DNA of 34,708 nucleotides from Planctomycetia bacterium (lineage in GTDB: Bacteria; Planctomycetota; Planctomycetia; Pirellulales; Thermoguttaceae), in assembly GCA_030537455.1 (NCBI GenBank), contig JAUNMR010000036.1:1-34708 (forward strand), given 5' to 3'. A program made the translations under genes and the position numbers. This document shows, one piece after another, positions 9,060 through 16,535 of this stretch (position 1 is its first letter; every line of letters begins with the position of its first letter). The notes under the pieces are model-generated. The model was not told the DNA's origin and searched no databases. It worked only from the letters and a program-made list of their open reading frames with translations.

Positions 9060-10154
9060 TTATTGCGCCCTATTAATAAAGCGCCGAAAATCTTGCTGAA
9101 ACTGCTCCAACGAACCGAAACACGCCTGGAAATCCTCGCGGCGCGCTTCGTCGCTATACGCCGGGTAGCGGCGCGTGGCGAGGATCGTGAGGTATTCCGC
9201 AAGTTCGTGCGTGCGCTTACGATAACAGTAGTAAAAGAGCGCCCAGGCCGTGGCGTAGCCGTAATCGTCAAGCGTCTGTGCGAAAGAGTCGTGGAAAAGA
9301 ACCTCGGGAAGCATTGTCAGATTAGGGTCGCTTTCGAAACCGTCTTTGAAATCATACAGACGAGGACGATTCACTGGAAAGGTCTTACCGAAACGCCAGC
9401 CGAGAGTTGCCGAACCGCTCGACGGTTCGAAGAGCATTGCCATACCCTCGATCGCCCAAGAGGGACTTTCGCGCCTAGCGGAGAAGAACCCGTAGTTGTA
9501 GGCGAGCAGGTGAGTTGTCTCATGAACGATCGTACAGACGTTCGTCTCAGAGTTATCACGTTCCTTAAGAGCGCGTGCGAAATGATTCACACGTCGACGC
9601 GAACCGACGCCGACGCTTTCTTCGCGAGAGTCGGAAATACCGGGCGCTTCCTGAGAGTAACCGGTGCGATCGTAGACGAAACACGCGTTATACCGAGCGT
9701 TATAGAACCCGGTCGGTTTCGATTCGCTCTGCCAGTAGCTTTCACCGCGAATTTCTGCCGCCATGACGTCGAATTCCTCGCGCGTTGCAAACAGAACGAC
9801 CGTCAGTGGCGAGTCTAATTCACAAGCTTCGAATTCCATGGTCTCAACGAACTGGTCGAACGCTTGCGCAACGCGCTCTAGTAGTTCGCTAAGCCAAGCC
9901 AAATAGGACTCGCTCGCGTCGGTGACAATTATAAAGCGATCGGTCGTACGCACTCGCATCCGATTGGACGAGTCGGCGCGTGATAGAACAGCGTCGTACC
10001 GTGCGCAAAGCTCGCCTTCGAGACGTTTAACCAGGTCGGCGTCGAAGCGCGGAGGCTCGCTCGCGCCGAGCGGTTGTGGAAAGCGCACGCCGCACAACAG
10101 CGCAATCAAAAGAATCCAAACGAATAATTGGCACGACTTAATTGTCATGCGCAT
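9060..10154 (-). CDS. DUF1570-type putative secreted metalloprotease, paralogue 1
   Basis: This 364-residue protein has an N-terminal signal (hydrophobic about 10-22, cleavage near LGA-SEPP). The central domain contains HETTH at 211-215, a zincin HExxH motif. A downstream Glu in WAIEGMAMLFE (E236) could be a third zinc ligand in a gluzincin-like arrangement. VVLFATREEFD, GFYNARYNACFVYDR and the C-terminal ATAWALFYYCY segment are shared with the two genes upstream. The frame is open to 10799, but the ATG at 10154, with AGAGG about seven bases upstream, gives the signal peptide and avoids overlap. It is the last of three tandem paralogues. Substrate unknown; catalytic activity is inferred from the motif alone. 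Confidence 0.85.
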   Translation of the reverse strand: MRMTIKSCQLFVWILLIALLCGVRFPQPLGASEPPRFDADLVKRLEGELCARYDAVLSRADSSNRMRVRTTDRFIIVTDASESYLAWLSELLERVAQAFDQFVETMEFEACELDSPLTVVLFATREEFDVMAAEIRGESYWQSESKPTGFYNARYNACFVYDRTGYSQEAPGISDSREESVGVGSRRRVNHFARALKERDNSETNVCTIVHETTHLLAYNYGFFSARRESPSWAIEGMAMLFEPSSGSATLGWRFGKTFPVNRPRLYDFKDGFESDPNLTMLPEVLFHDSFAQTLDDYGYATAWALFYYCYRKRTHELAEYLTILATRRYPAYSDEARREDFQACFGSLEQFQQDFRRFINRAQ

Positions 10155-10191
10155 AATAGAACCTCTTGTCTTGTAACCGAGGCGTAGCACA

Positions 10192-11958
10192 TTAGAAAAT
10201 GCGCCGTTTTGGGGGGATTTTAGGGGCGTCGTTCGGCTTGTCGTCGACCGAGTCCTTTGGCGCGACCGGCTCCGGTTTGGGAGGAGCGTCCGGTTTAGCG
10301 TCGCCTTCTGACTTGGCGTCGCCCTCGGGTTTGGGCGTGTCGACATTCTCGTCCTTAGCGTTTTGTTCCTTGGGGCGCTCCGCCTGTTCCGGCGGGGCGT
10401 CTTGCGATTCTTGCTTTGGCGTCGCAGCGCCCTGCTCTTCTTCGTCGTCGCCCCAGTCGATTTCGTCGAAGAGACGTCGGCGCGGTTTGTCAATCGCCTC
10501 CTCGGGCTTCTGGGTCGGTTCCACGCTGGCGGGCTCGGCGTTATCTTCCGTTTCGACCATGAGCGTCGAAGTCGATTTGGGGTCGTCCTTCTGCGCACGA
10601 GGCTTTTTGCCGACGCGCTTTTGTTTTTGTTTCGCCTCCTCGCGCGGGTCGGGCAGACCGTACTTTGCACGAGCTTGTGTCTGAGCCGTTTCTGGATCGA
10701 CCCCGTCAAGTTGCATTGCGAGCGCGTCGACAAATGCGCAAAGTTCAGTATAAAGTCGATCCCATTTGTCAGTGAAATAGTACGTGAAATCGCGCTCACG
10801 CTCGCTACTGGTATAGCTAGAGCGCTGACCCACCGCCATATTGTCCTGCAAATATTGGGATAGTTGCTTGGGATAATAGGTCAGTAAATAGGCGAAGAGC
10901 GCCCAAGAGACCGGATAGGCGCCCGCTTCGTCGCCGTTAATCTCTTCCGCGGTCGCCACGCGTCGCACAACGCTCGGGTCTTTATTAGTACGTGCGAACG
11001 CCTGAAACTCACGAACGCGTTGACGATTAATTGGGAAATCGTTTTCAACTTTCCAACCGCCGTCTTTCGGCTCGCCACAGGGCGGTTCGAAGAGCATCGC
11101 AAGACCTTCTATGGCCCAGGTCGGGTTGCGACCGGTGCGGCAGAACATTCCACGATTATACGAGACCTGGTGAGTCGTTTCATGAATGAGCACAGAGACA
11201 AAATTCTCAGACTCCGGGCGCGCTAAGATTTCCGCAACCGCTTCGCGAAAACGCTCTTGACGCTTCTTTTTACTGAGTCTTTCCTTGGACTGCTCCACGG
11301 CGCCAAGTTGCTCCTCCAGACCGGTGGAGTCAAACTGGACGGAACGGTTCGGTCCGGAGAAATAGCATCCGATCGGCTTATTCTTACGATTTTTGAAGTC
11401 CGACATATGCGCGGTCATATAGTCGTCGAAGTCGGCCTTACGCGCAAAAATAATCACCACCATTGGTTCGGTAAGTTCGGACATACCGATCCCTAGGTAT
11501 TTAACGAAACGCTCATATGCGTCTTCGACATTTTCGCACAGATAAGACGTCCACAGCGCGTAGTCGTCGCTAGTATCGTAAATAAAGACGAAATGCTTAG
11601 TGAAACCGTATTTAGCGCGCGGTCCAAACTCATTAAGGAGCGTCGGAATCAGCGATTCCATCGCCTCCATCGGTTTCCCTTGCGACTCTTTTTTACTCGC
11701 TTGTCGCTGAACCTCCTCCCATTCTTTTTTAAACTCTTGTTCCTCCGGAGTTAACGGGCGCTCCGGTATTTGCACCTGCGGACCGGTCGGAATGATCTTT
11801 TCCCAATTAGGATAGGTAGGAGAATGCGGTAGAAAATGCGTAAAGCCTGTGGAAAAACGCGGCGGTTCCAAGGCGTCGCTATGCGCGCAGCAAAGAACGG
11901 CGCCCAGAAGCGTTAGCGCGAGCGTCCATAGTAATGTCTTTAAATTAAGCGTTTTCAT
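10192..11958 (-). CDS. DUF1570-type putative secreted metalloprotease, paralogue 2, with long charged tail
   Basis: This 588-residue protein has a signal peptide (about 8-26, AHSDA-LEPP) followed by EPPRF, also present just after the signal of paralogue 1. A Gln/Glu/Lys-rich helical stretch (about 70-95) precedes the DUF1570-like core. The core has HETTH at 259-263, E284 in WAIEGLAMLFE, and SWALFAYLL near 351-359. After about 415 the protein becomes a low-complexity Lys/Glu/Pro/Asp-rich tail of about 170 residues with short EGDAK repeats, probably disordered. Neither sister has this tail. It starts at an ATG with AGAGG seven bases upstream. The tail may anchor or bind a partner (inference). 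Zinc binding is predicted from the motif only. Confidence 0.83.
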   Translation of the reverse strand: MKTLNLKTLLWTLALTLLGAVLCCAHSDALEPPRFSTGFTHFLPHSPTYPNWEKIIPTGPQVQIPERPLTPEEQEFKKEWEEVQRQASKKESQGKPMEAMESLIPTLLNEFGPRAKYGFTKHFVFIYDTSDDYALWTSYLCENVEDAYERFVKYLGIGMSELTEPMVVIIFARKADFDDYMTAHMSDFKNRKNKPIGCYFSGPNRSVQFDSTGLEEQLGAVEQSKERLSKKKRQERFREAVAEILARPESENFVSVLIHETTHQVSYNRGMFCRTGRNPTWAIEGLAMLFEPPCGEPKDGGWKVENDFPINRQRVREFQAFARTNKDPSVVRRVATAEEINGDEAGAYPVSWALFAYLLTYYPKQLSQYLQDNMAVGQRSSYTSSERERDFTYYFTDKWDRLYTELCAFVDALAMQLDGVDPETAQTQARAKYGLPDPREEAKQKQKRVGKKPRAQKDDPKSTSTLMVETEDNAEPASVEPTQKPEEAIDKPRRRLFDEIDWGDDEEEQGAATPKQESQDAPPEQAERPKEQNAKDENVDTPKPEGDAKSEGDAKPDAPPKPEPVAPKDSVDDKPNDAPKIPPKRRIF

Positions 11959-12038
11959 AAGAACGCCTCTGTTCTACATTTTATAGCGCAGATCGGCAGA
12001 ACAACCGACGCCAATGTCAGGGGACGTAAGCGCTGCGA

Positions 12039-13445
12039 TTACAATTTCTTAATGAACTTAAACAGATTGGTTGTGAGTTTGTCCCAATCGTCGCCAAAAA
12101 ATTTCTCGAAATCTTCCACGCGTTGTTCGGGCGTATAGACCGCGCAGGGATCCTTCTTTGACATTTCTGTCATATAGGCCGCCAAATCCTTCGGACGTTT
12201 CTTATAGAGGTAATAGAAGAGCGCCCATGAGAAGGCGTAAGAACCTTCTAAGTCCTTGTAGAACACGTCTTGACGAACTAGGGAACGCAATGGATCGCGC
12301 AACTGATTGGAATTGACATACCGAATGAAAACTTTCAGTAGGCGCTCGTTGGTCGGGAAATTGCTACGGTAGCCCCAGCCGTCCTGCGACGCTTTCCCAT
12401 TGGGCGTTTCAAATAGCAAAGACAGACCTTCGACTGACCACAGAGCGATCGGACCACAACGCAGAAACAGACCGCGATTGAACGCGATCTGATGCGTCGC
12501 TTCGTGTACGATCGTCGCCACATTGAACGCCGCGTTCGGACGCGAAAGAAACTCCTTTGTCTCCAGTAGGGTACGACGTCGACGCGTTTTACCCTCCTCG
12601 CGACCGCCCTCTACCTGCGAGAGGTCGTAAAGCGCCACGCGATTGGTCTGCATACTATAAAACGCGGCGACTTGATCTGAACCGCCGGTTTCGGGAATCG
12701 AATAGGTCAAAAACTCCGCTTTCGACGCAAAGATCAAAACCGGCATTGGTTCGACACGCGTATTGAGCTCGAAATTCTGACGCAACGCGTAACGACGAAA
12801 GCCGTCTTCGAGACTTTCAAACAGACGCATGCACCATTCGACATAGCCCTCGCTGGTGTCGTAAGCGAAGAGAAAATGTTCTGTCTCTTTGAATTGAAAG
12901 CCGTCCCCAAGTTCTTCCGCGAGCGTCTTCTTCATCGCCTCGCGAATACTTTCGACCGTCGCGTCGGGCGCTTCTTCCACCGACTCGATAATACGTTGTG
13001 GCAACCAGAGCAACTCGCCGGAATCGTCCTCCACGAGATAGAATCCACGACCGCTACTGAGACGGAAATCCGCTATCGGACGACCGAGTACCGACAGACC
13101 GGTATAGCGCGCCGGTTTATGCTCTGAGGAGGTTGTCTGCGTTGCGTTAGGGTCGAAACCGCTCGTGCGACGGTCGACGCCGAACGGCTCGGTCAATTTC
13201 ACACAGACGCGACCGGTCGCCACACGCGCGGCGTTCTGTTCGTGCGACGACTTACCGGCGCTCGACGTCGACGCAGACTCTGGCGAATCGTCTCCGGAAG
13301 ACACGGCGGTCGGTTCCTCCGGCGCGTCTAACGACGCGGTTTGCGCCGCGACCATCTTACACGTTATCGCGCTGGCAAAGACTATCAGGACAATGTTCAA
13401 AGCGCGAAGTACGCGCCGCGTTAAGTTCGAGCGAGCGATTGACAT
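12039..13445 (-). CDS. DUF1570-type putative secreted metalloprotease, paralogue 3
   Basis: This 468-residue protein has an N-terminal hydrophobic signal (about 13-34, ending near VAAQ). A Ser/Glu-rich low-complexity stretch follows (about 38-75), then an extra beta-rich module (about 77-150) not seen in the sisters. The core carries HEATH at 314-318, E339 in WSVEGLSLLFE, and SWALFYYLY near the C-terminus. The FLFAYDTSEGYVEWCMRLFE segment corresponds to FVFIYDTSDDYALWTSYLCE in paralogue 2, so homology is clear. Ala replaces the first Thr of HETTH without affecting the HExxH ligands. Only a weak purine-rich ribosome binding site is visible. It is the first of the three tandem genes, 81 bases before paralogue 2. 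Function unknown. Confidence 0.83.
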   Translation of the reverse strand: MSIARSNLTRRVLRALNIVLIVFASAITCKMVAAQTASLDAPEEPTAVSSGDDSPESASTSSAGKSSHEQNAARVATGRVCVKLTEPFGVDRRTSGFDPNATQTTSSEHKPARYTGLSVLGRPIADFRLSSGRGFYLVEDDSGELLWLPQRIIESVEEAPDATVESIREAMKKTLAEELGDGFQFKETEHFLFAYDTSEGYVEWCMRLFESLEDGFRRYALRQNFELNTRVEPMPVLIFASKAEFLTYSIPETGGSDQVAAFYSMQTNRVALYDLSQVEGGREEGKTRRRRTLLETKEFLSRPNAAFNVATIVHEATHQIAFNRGLFLRCGPIALWSVEGLSLLFETPNGKASQDGWGYRSNFPTNERLLKVFIRYVNSNQLRDPLRSLVRQDVFYKDLEGSYAFSWALFYYLYKKRPKDLAAYMTEMSKKDPCAVYTPEQRVEDFEKFFGDDWDKLTTNLFKFIKKL

Positions 13446-13491
13446 AGGCGTCGTCTCTCAATCAGTTGGCGACTAATTTGCGCGTCGAGGA

Positions 13492-13851
13492 CTATTTACC
13501 CAGGAGCGTTTCTTCCCATTCGGATTCTTTAAATCCAACCAGAACCTTATCTTCTGTCACGAGGATCGGGCGTTTAACGATCATACCGTCGCTAGCAAGC
13601 AGGTCGTACTGCTGCTTCTCGCTCATGTCGCCAAGGCGATCTTTGAGATTCAACTCACGGTATTTCTGACCGCAGGTATTAAAGAACTTGCGAAGGGGAA
13701 GACCGCTAAGTTTATTCCATTTCTTGAGTTCCGAAAGCTTGGGCGGCGTCTCTTGAATATGACGCGCTTCAAACTCTAACTTGTGCTCTTCCAGCCACTT
13801 TCGCGCTTTACGACAGGTCGTGCACTTAGGATATTCGATGAAAAGCAACAT
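13492..13851 (-). CDS. ArsC/Spx family thioredoxin-fold protein
   Basis: This 119-residue cytoplasmic protein belongs to the arsenate reductase (ArsC)/Spx/YffB family. The N-terminal motif is YPKCTTCRKA, giving a C10-x2-C13 pair, as in Spx and YffB-like members. KRPILV near residue 93 is the family motif containing the conserved Arg. GLPLRKFFNTCGQKYREL matches the central region, where NTSG is more usual. It may be a redox regulator or a glutathione/thioredoxin-linked reductase. The sequence does not show whether arsenate is a substrate, and no other arsenic gene is nearby. Start: ATG at 13851, with GAGG about seven bases upstream. Confidence 0.85.
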   Translation of the reverse strand: MLLFIEYPKCTTCRKARKWLEEHKLEFEARHIQETPPKLSELKKWNKLSGLPLRKFFNTCGQKYRELNLKDRLGDMSEKQQYDLLASDGMIVKRPILVTEDKVLVGFKESEWEETLLGK

Positions 13852-13921
13852 GAAAAGTTCCTCTGATACAATGTGAGGGACGCGTCGACGGAGTCGCTCA
13901 CAAGAGTTGTGATTATTAAAG

Positions 13922-14980
13922 TTAGCGAATGTGCGGTAGTCCCTCGGCGTCGAAGTCGACGAAACGTGTGAAGACCTCGCGCTTCCAGCCGGGCGAACGT
14001 TCGACTTTCGCGTGGTAGATATATCGCATTTGAGCGTCGTTATCGCGCAAGAAGCAGCCGTGCCCTACGCCGAACTGGCGAGCGTCGCTTTGCAAAAACG
14101 GCTCAGGCAATTTACGCCAAGACGCGCTCTGCATTGGGTCGTCTCCAACCAGTTCCAGTAGCGCGACTTTATAAGTCGGCAACCAACTGGCGCCACAGGA
14201 GTAAGACAAAAAGACCCTGCCATTGGGCGCATAGAGAATTTCCGGACCTTCGTTGAGTCCGCGTGTTTCTTTTGTTTCCTCCACTCGCTCCCAAAGGTAG
14301 TCGCAATTATTACAGATCCTCACGCGCGGCGTCGTCAACCTAACGGGGTCAAGTTCTAACTTCGCGATATACAGATACTGAATATCACGCTCGTCTTCCC
14401 ACCCAGACCAGATGAGATAGCGTTGACCCTGATGCTCCAAGACCGTTGAGTCAATGGCCCAGCGATTATTGGTCTTCCCTTCGAGGTCGTCGCCGGTATA
14501 GAGAGGTCCACAGAGCTGGTAGTTCGAGTACGGATCGTCGTTTTCACTTACCAGAACATAGGTTAGGTGATTCTCATTGCGACCGTCGTCGGCGGCAAAG
14601 AAGACATAGAAGCGTCCGTCGAGGAAATGAATTTCCGGCGCCCAGAGCTCGCGCGAATAAGCGCCAGTGCGTGGCGCGCGCCAGATCGTCTTCTTCTGAC
14701 CAGGCTCGTCGAGCGAATCGGACTGCCACAGCCAAATCTCGCGCGTCGGGTTATTCGACTGACTCCAGTAGTACTTGCCGTTGTGTGCAATGACCCAGGG
14801 ATCAGCGCCGGCTCGAATAAATCGTGGAGCGTTAGGATCTTGTACGGCGGATTGCTCAGTCGCGTCGTGCACGTCCTTTTGAGCCATGACTGGCGCGGTT
14901 GAGCCGAGAAGCGCGTAGAACGCTAATAGTAGCGTCAGCGATCGCCACACAAAAACGGCGCTCCTTCTAAGAGTCGTCAT
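13922..14980 (-). CDS. Secreted glycoside hydrolase family 43 enzyme
   Basis: This 352-residue protein has a signal peptide (hydrophobic about 14-30, VMA-QKD). It has the five-bladed propeller pattern of GH43. The likely catalytic base is D60 in GADPWV, the pKa-modulating Asp is D177 in WAIDSTV, and the acid Glu is E244 in NEGPEIL. RELWAPEIHFLDGRFYVFFAA and VGHGCF (His307) are also family features. GH43 enzymes mostly hydrolyse arabinan or xylan side chains, so arabinose release from pectin is a good guess given the galacturonokinase-like gene in the same gene group. Subfamily and exact bond are undetermined. The ATG at 14980 has AAGGAA seven bases upstream. The next gene upstream encodes a possible regulator. 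Confidence 0.88.
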   Translation of the reverse strand: MTTLRRSAVFVWRSLTLLLAFYALLGSTAPVMAQKDVHDATEQSAVQDPNAPRFIRAGADPWVIAHNGKYYWSQSNNPTREIWLWQSDSLDEPGQKKTIWRAPRTGAYSRELWAPEIHFLDGRFYVFFAADDGRNENHLTYVLVSENDDPYSNYQLCGPLYTGDDLEGKTNNRWAIDSTVLEHQGQRYLIWSGWEDERDIQYLYIAKLELDPVRLTTPRVRICNNCDYLWERVEETKETRGLNEGPEILYAPNGRVFLSYSCGASWLPTYKVALLELVGDDPMQSASWRKLPEPFLQSDARQFGVGHGCFLRDNDAQMRYIYHAKVERSPGWKREVFTRFVDFDAEGLPHIR

Positions 14981-15055
14981 TATATCGTTCCTTTATAGTC
15001 ACAAATGTCAGACGCGTCGAGGACTGAGGCAAGGACGGCGCTTTATCAAGGGCGT

Positions 15056-15997
15056 CTAAACCTCGCGAAAGGCGGTCCAGTCGACGCCGAGTTTTCTCAT
15101 TCGCGCGCGCAGGGTGTGGGGGTGGATCTGCAAAAGGGTCGCCACGCCATTGGGACCTTCGACCACGCCGTGACAACGACGCAACGCTTCTTCGATATGT
15201 CGACGCGCCGCCTGATCGAGCGTTAAAAAGTCAGAAGAGTCCGGTTCTAGCGTCTGGGCGGCGACGTCGTTCGGCGTGGCGCGACTGTTATTCATAGCGC
15301 TCGGCGTCGCCAAAAGGACGTCAAGCTTCTCGGGGAAAGCGTTCTGACGCACAACGGCGCGCATAATCCGACGCAGATCGTCCAAATTACCGGGCATATC
15401 TAGCGCGCGGAGACGTTCGATTTCACGCGCGCTCAGCGGCTGACAGGGCGCTCCCCAACGATTCGACTCCTGCGTCAAAAAGCGCGTCGCCAACGCTGGC
15501 AGATCCTCCAAACGTTCGCTTAAGGGCGGTAGCGCTATCGGGAAGCGTGTGAAGATCGCCGCCAGTTCTGGGACAATCCCCCGCAATGCGTCTTCCGACG
15601 AGGCGCAGGTTCGGCACAAAAGAATCTGAACGACGCTATGGGCACGGTCGATTGTGCGCGCAAGGTCGCGTTGACGCGACGCCGGAGCGTCCTCTATACG
15701 ACAAAAACACACAGCGACGCGCCGAGGCGACTGGGCGTCGCCCGTGACAATAAGCTGAAGGAGTCGCTCCCAATGCCGCGCGCTTAAACGATCGCAACGC
15801 GCTCTGAGGAATTCGCGAGCGCTCACGCGTGTGGCGCCGACACAAGCTGAACCGGCGATTAGACGCGCAAAACTTTCTTTACCAACGCCGCGCTGTCCCA
15901 GCAATGTCGCGCACAGACCGCTTTGGCGCGCATAACGCGCGCGTCGGTACGCTTCCGCGAGGGTTCCTATGACTCCGATAAGCTCTGCGTGTGACAA
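15056..15997 (-). CDS. Degenerate sigma-54 activator-like regulator (AAA+ remnant plus Fis-type HTH)
   Basis: This protein of about 313 residues is built like a bacterial enhancer-binding protein. A Walker A-like GQRGVGKE is at 34-41, RFPIALPPLSERLEDLPALA at 151-170 matches the sensor/arginine-finger region, and MPGNLDDLRR (201-210) replaces the usual WPGNxREL. The C-terminal Fis-type helix-turn-helix is GPNGVATLLQIHPHTLRARM (281-300). The GAFTGA loop needed to engage sigma-54 is absent, the Walker B is atypical (VAVCFCRIEDA), and there is no receiver or GAF domain. It may therefore be a DNA-binding regulator that does not activate sigma-54. The start is uncertain. TTG at 15997 has AAGGAA nine bases upstream. 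The frame extends to a TTG at 16072, but that extension contains a TACAAT-like -10 box, so the shorter form is preferred. Confidence 0.7.
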   Translation of the reverse strand: MSHAELIGVIGTLAEAYRRARYARQSGLCATLLGQRGVGKESFARLIAGSACVGATRVSAREFLRARCDRLSARHWERLLQLIVTGDAQSPRRVAVCFCRIEDAPASRQRDLARTIDRAHSVVQILLCRTCASSEDALRGIVPELAAIFTRFPIALPPLSERLEDLPALATRFLTQESNRWGAPCQPLSAREIERLRALDMPGNLDDLRRIMRAVVRQNAFPEKLDVLLATPSAMNNSRATPNDVAAQTLEPDSSDFLTLDQAARRHIEEALRRCHGVVEGPNGVATLLQIHPHTLRARMRKLGVDWTAFREV

Positions 15998-16202
15998 TGT
16001 CGATGATTCCTTACGAACAAAACACGACGCAACGCGCCGACTATAATCCGTATTGTACACTCTTTTAAACAAAAAAGACGCCGTCTACACGCCAATCACA
16101 GAAAAAATAGATCGCTTACTCGGCGTAAACCTCACGCTCCTGTGTCGTCGTGCCCTGTAATCAAGAAATAAATATTTTAGTTCAATCAAATGTTAGATGC
16201 GC

Positions 16203-16230
16203 TTGACGAATTAGACAAATCTATTAGAAT
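16203..16230 (+). promoter_or_regulatory. Sigma-70-like promoter for the DUF1559 gene group
   Basis: A -35 element TTGACG (16203-16208) and a -10 element TAGAAT (16225-16230) are separated by 16 bases. Each matches the consensus at five of six positions. Transcription would begin near 16237, giving a leader of about 300 bases ahead of the ATG at 16536. It is the best promoter match noted in the divergent region. Confidence 0.6.
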
Positions 16231-16247
16231 ACGCAGGAGAATGAAGA

Positions 16248-16263
16248 GACGTGGCGCCACGTC
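16248..16263. promoter_or_regulatory. Perfect 16-bp palindrome, possible operator
   Basis: GACGTGGCGCCACGTC is a perfect palindrome with 8-bp half-sites, placed about 11-26 bases downstream of the predicted transcription start. A dimeric helix-turn-helix protein could bind here, possibly the divergently encoded Fis-type regulator. In RNA it could also form a stem. No second copy was noticed in the window. Confidence 0.45.
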
Positions 16264-16293
16264 CCGTCTAGCCCGACAATTTACGAAAAATAC

Positions 16294-16336
16294 GGCGGTG
16301 TGCGCCGCCCTTTATAACTGGCTAACGCCAGTTTTT
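16294..16336 (+). terminator. Leader hairpin followed by an intrinsic terminator-like stem-loop
   Basis: A GC-rich hairpin (GGCGG 16294-16298, CCGCC 16305-16309) is followed by a 7-bp perfect stem AACTGGC / GCCAGTT (16316-16322 and 16327-16333). That stem has a TAAC loop and leads into TTTTT at 16332-16336. The stem plus T-run is the form of an intrinsic terminator on the plus strand. No plus-strand gene lies upstream, so it would stop the transcript about 100 bases after the predicted promoter, either making a small RNA or attenuating the DUF1559 genes. Confidence 0.55.
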
Positions 16337-16340
16337 ATTA

Positions 16341-16387
16341 CCTAACTAAATTAGGGGTGGCTAACTATCTGTTCGATAGCTAGTTGC
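16341..16387 (+). repeat. Further leader hairpins after the T-run
   Basis: CCTAA / TTAGG (16341-16355, loop CTAAA) is followed by an imperfect larger stem at 16359-16387 (GGCTAACTATC against GATAGCTAGTTGCC, with bulges), whose tip is CTATC-TGTTC-GATAG. They could compete with or isolate the preceding stem. No known riboswitch family is recognised. Confidence 0.4.
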
Positions 16388-16493
16388 CGACTCACAAGAT
16401 TACAGACGGTATTTGGATAATAGTAAGATTAGCCAAACTTCATAACCGCCGTGATCCCTATAGACATTCGCTCCACATAGACCTCAAGCCATT

Positions 16494-16517
16494 GAACGCG
16501 CACGCCTGCGCGCGTTC
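16494..16517 (+). repeat. Hairpin directly before the ribosome binding site
   Basis: GAACGCGC (16494-16501) and GCGCGTTC (16510-16517) form a perfect 8-bp stem with an 8-base loop. It ends five bases before the AAGGAG ribosome binding site (16523-16528) of the DUF1559 gene. It could affect translation start or mRNA stability. Confidence 0.5.
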
Positions 16518-16535
16518 GCCTCAAGGAGCAATCGT

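Larger units (their letters stand above)
15998..16535. other. Divergent intergenic region with structured leader
   Basis: About 540 bases separate the preferred start of the minus-strand regulator gene from the plus-strand DUF1559 gene. The section near 16052-16057 gives TACAAT on the minus strand, a possible -10 element for the regulator gene, without a clear -35. From 16203 rightward there is a plus-strand promoter, a palindrome, a series of hairpins and a T-run, listed separately. No long open frame or RNA family is recognised in it. Confidence 0.75.

Noticed and set aside
8861..9271. N-terminal extension of the FrhB-like frame
   Set aside because: It would overlap the adjacent DUF1570 gene, is Arg-rich without family similarity, and the ATG at 8860 precedes the expected ferredoxin start.
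10155..10799. N-terminal extension of DUF1570 paralogue 1
   Set aside because: It overlaps paralogue 2 in another frame, has very Arg-rich composition, and would hide the clear signal peptide starting at 10154.
10199..10863. Two plus-strand frames opposite the charged tail of DUF1570 paralogue 2
   Set aside because: Ser/Gly/Ala-rich mirror translations of a Lys/Glu/Pro-rich tail; no start signals or domains.
15998..16072. TTG at 16072 as start of the regulator gene
   Set aside because: No ribosome binding site, and the extension contains a TACAAT-like -10 box. The TTG at 15997 with AAGGAA fits better, though the start remains uncertain.
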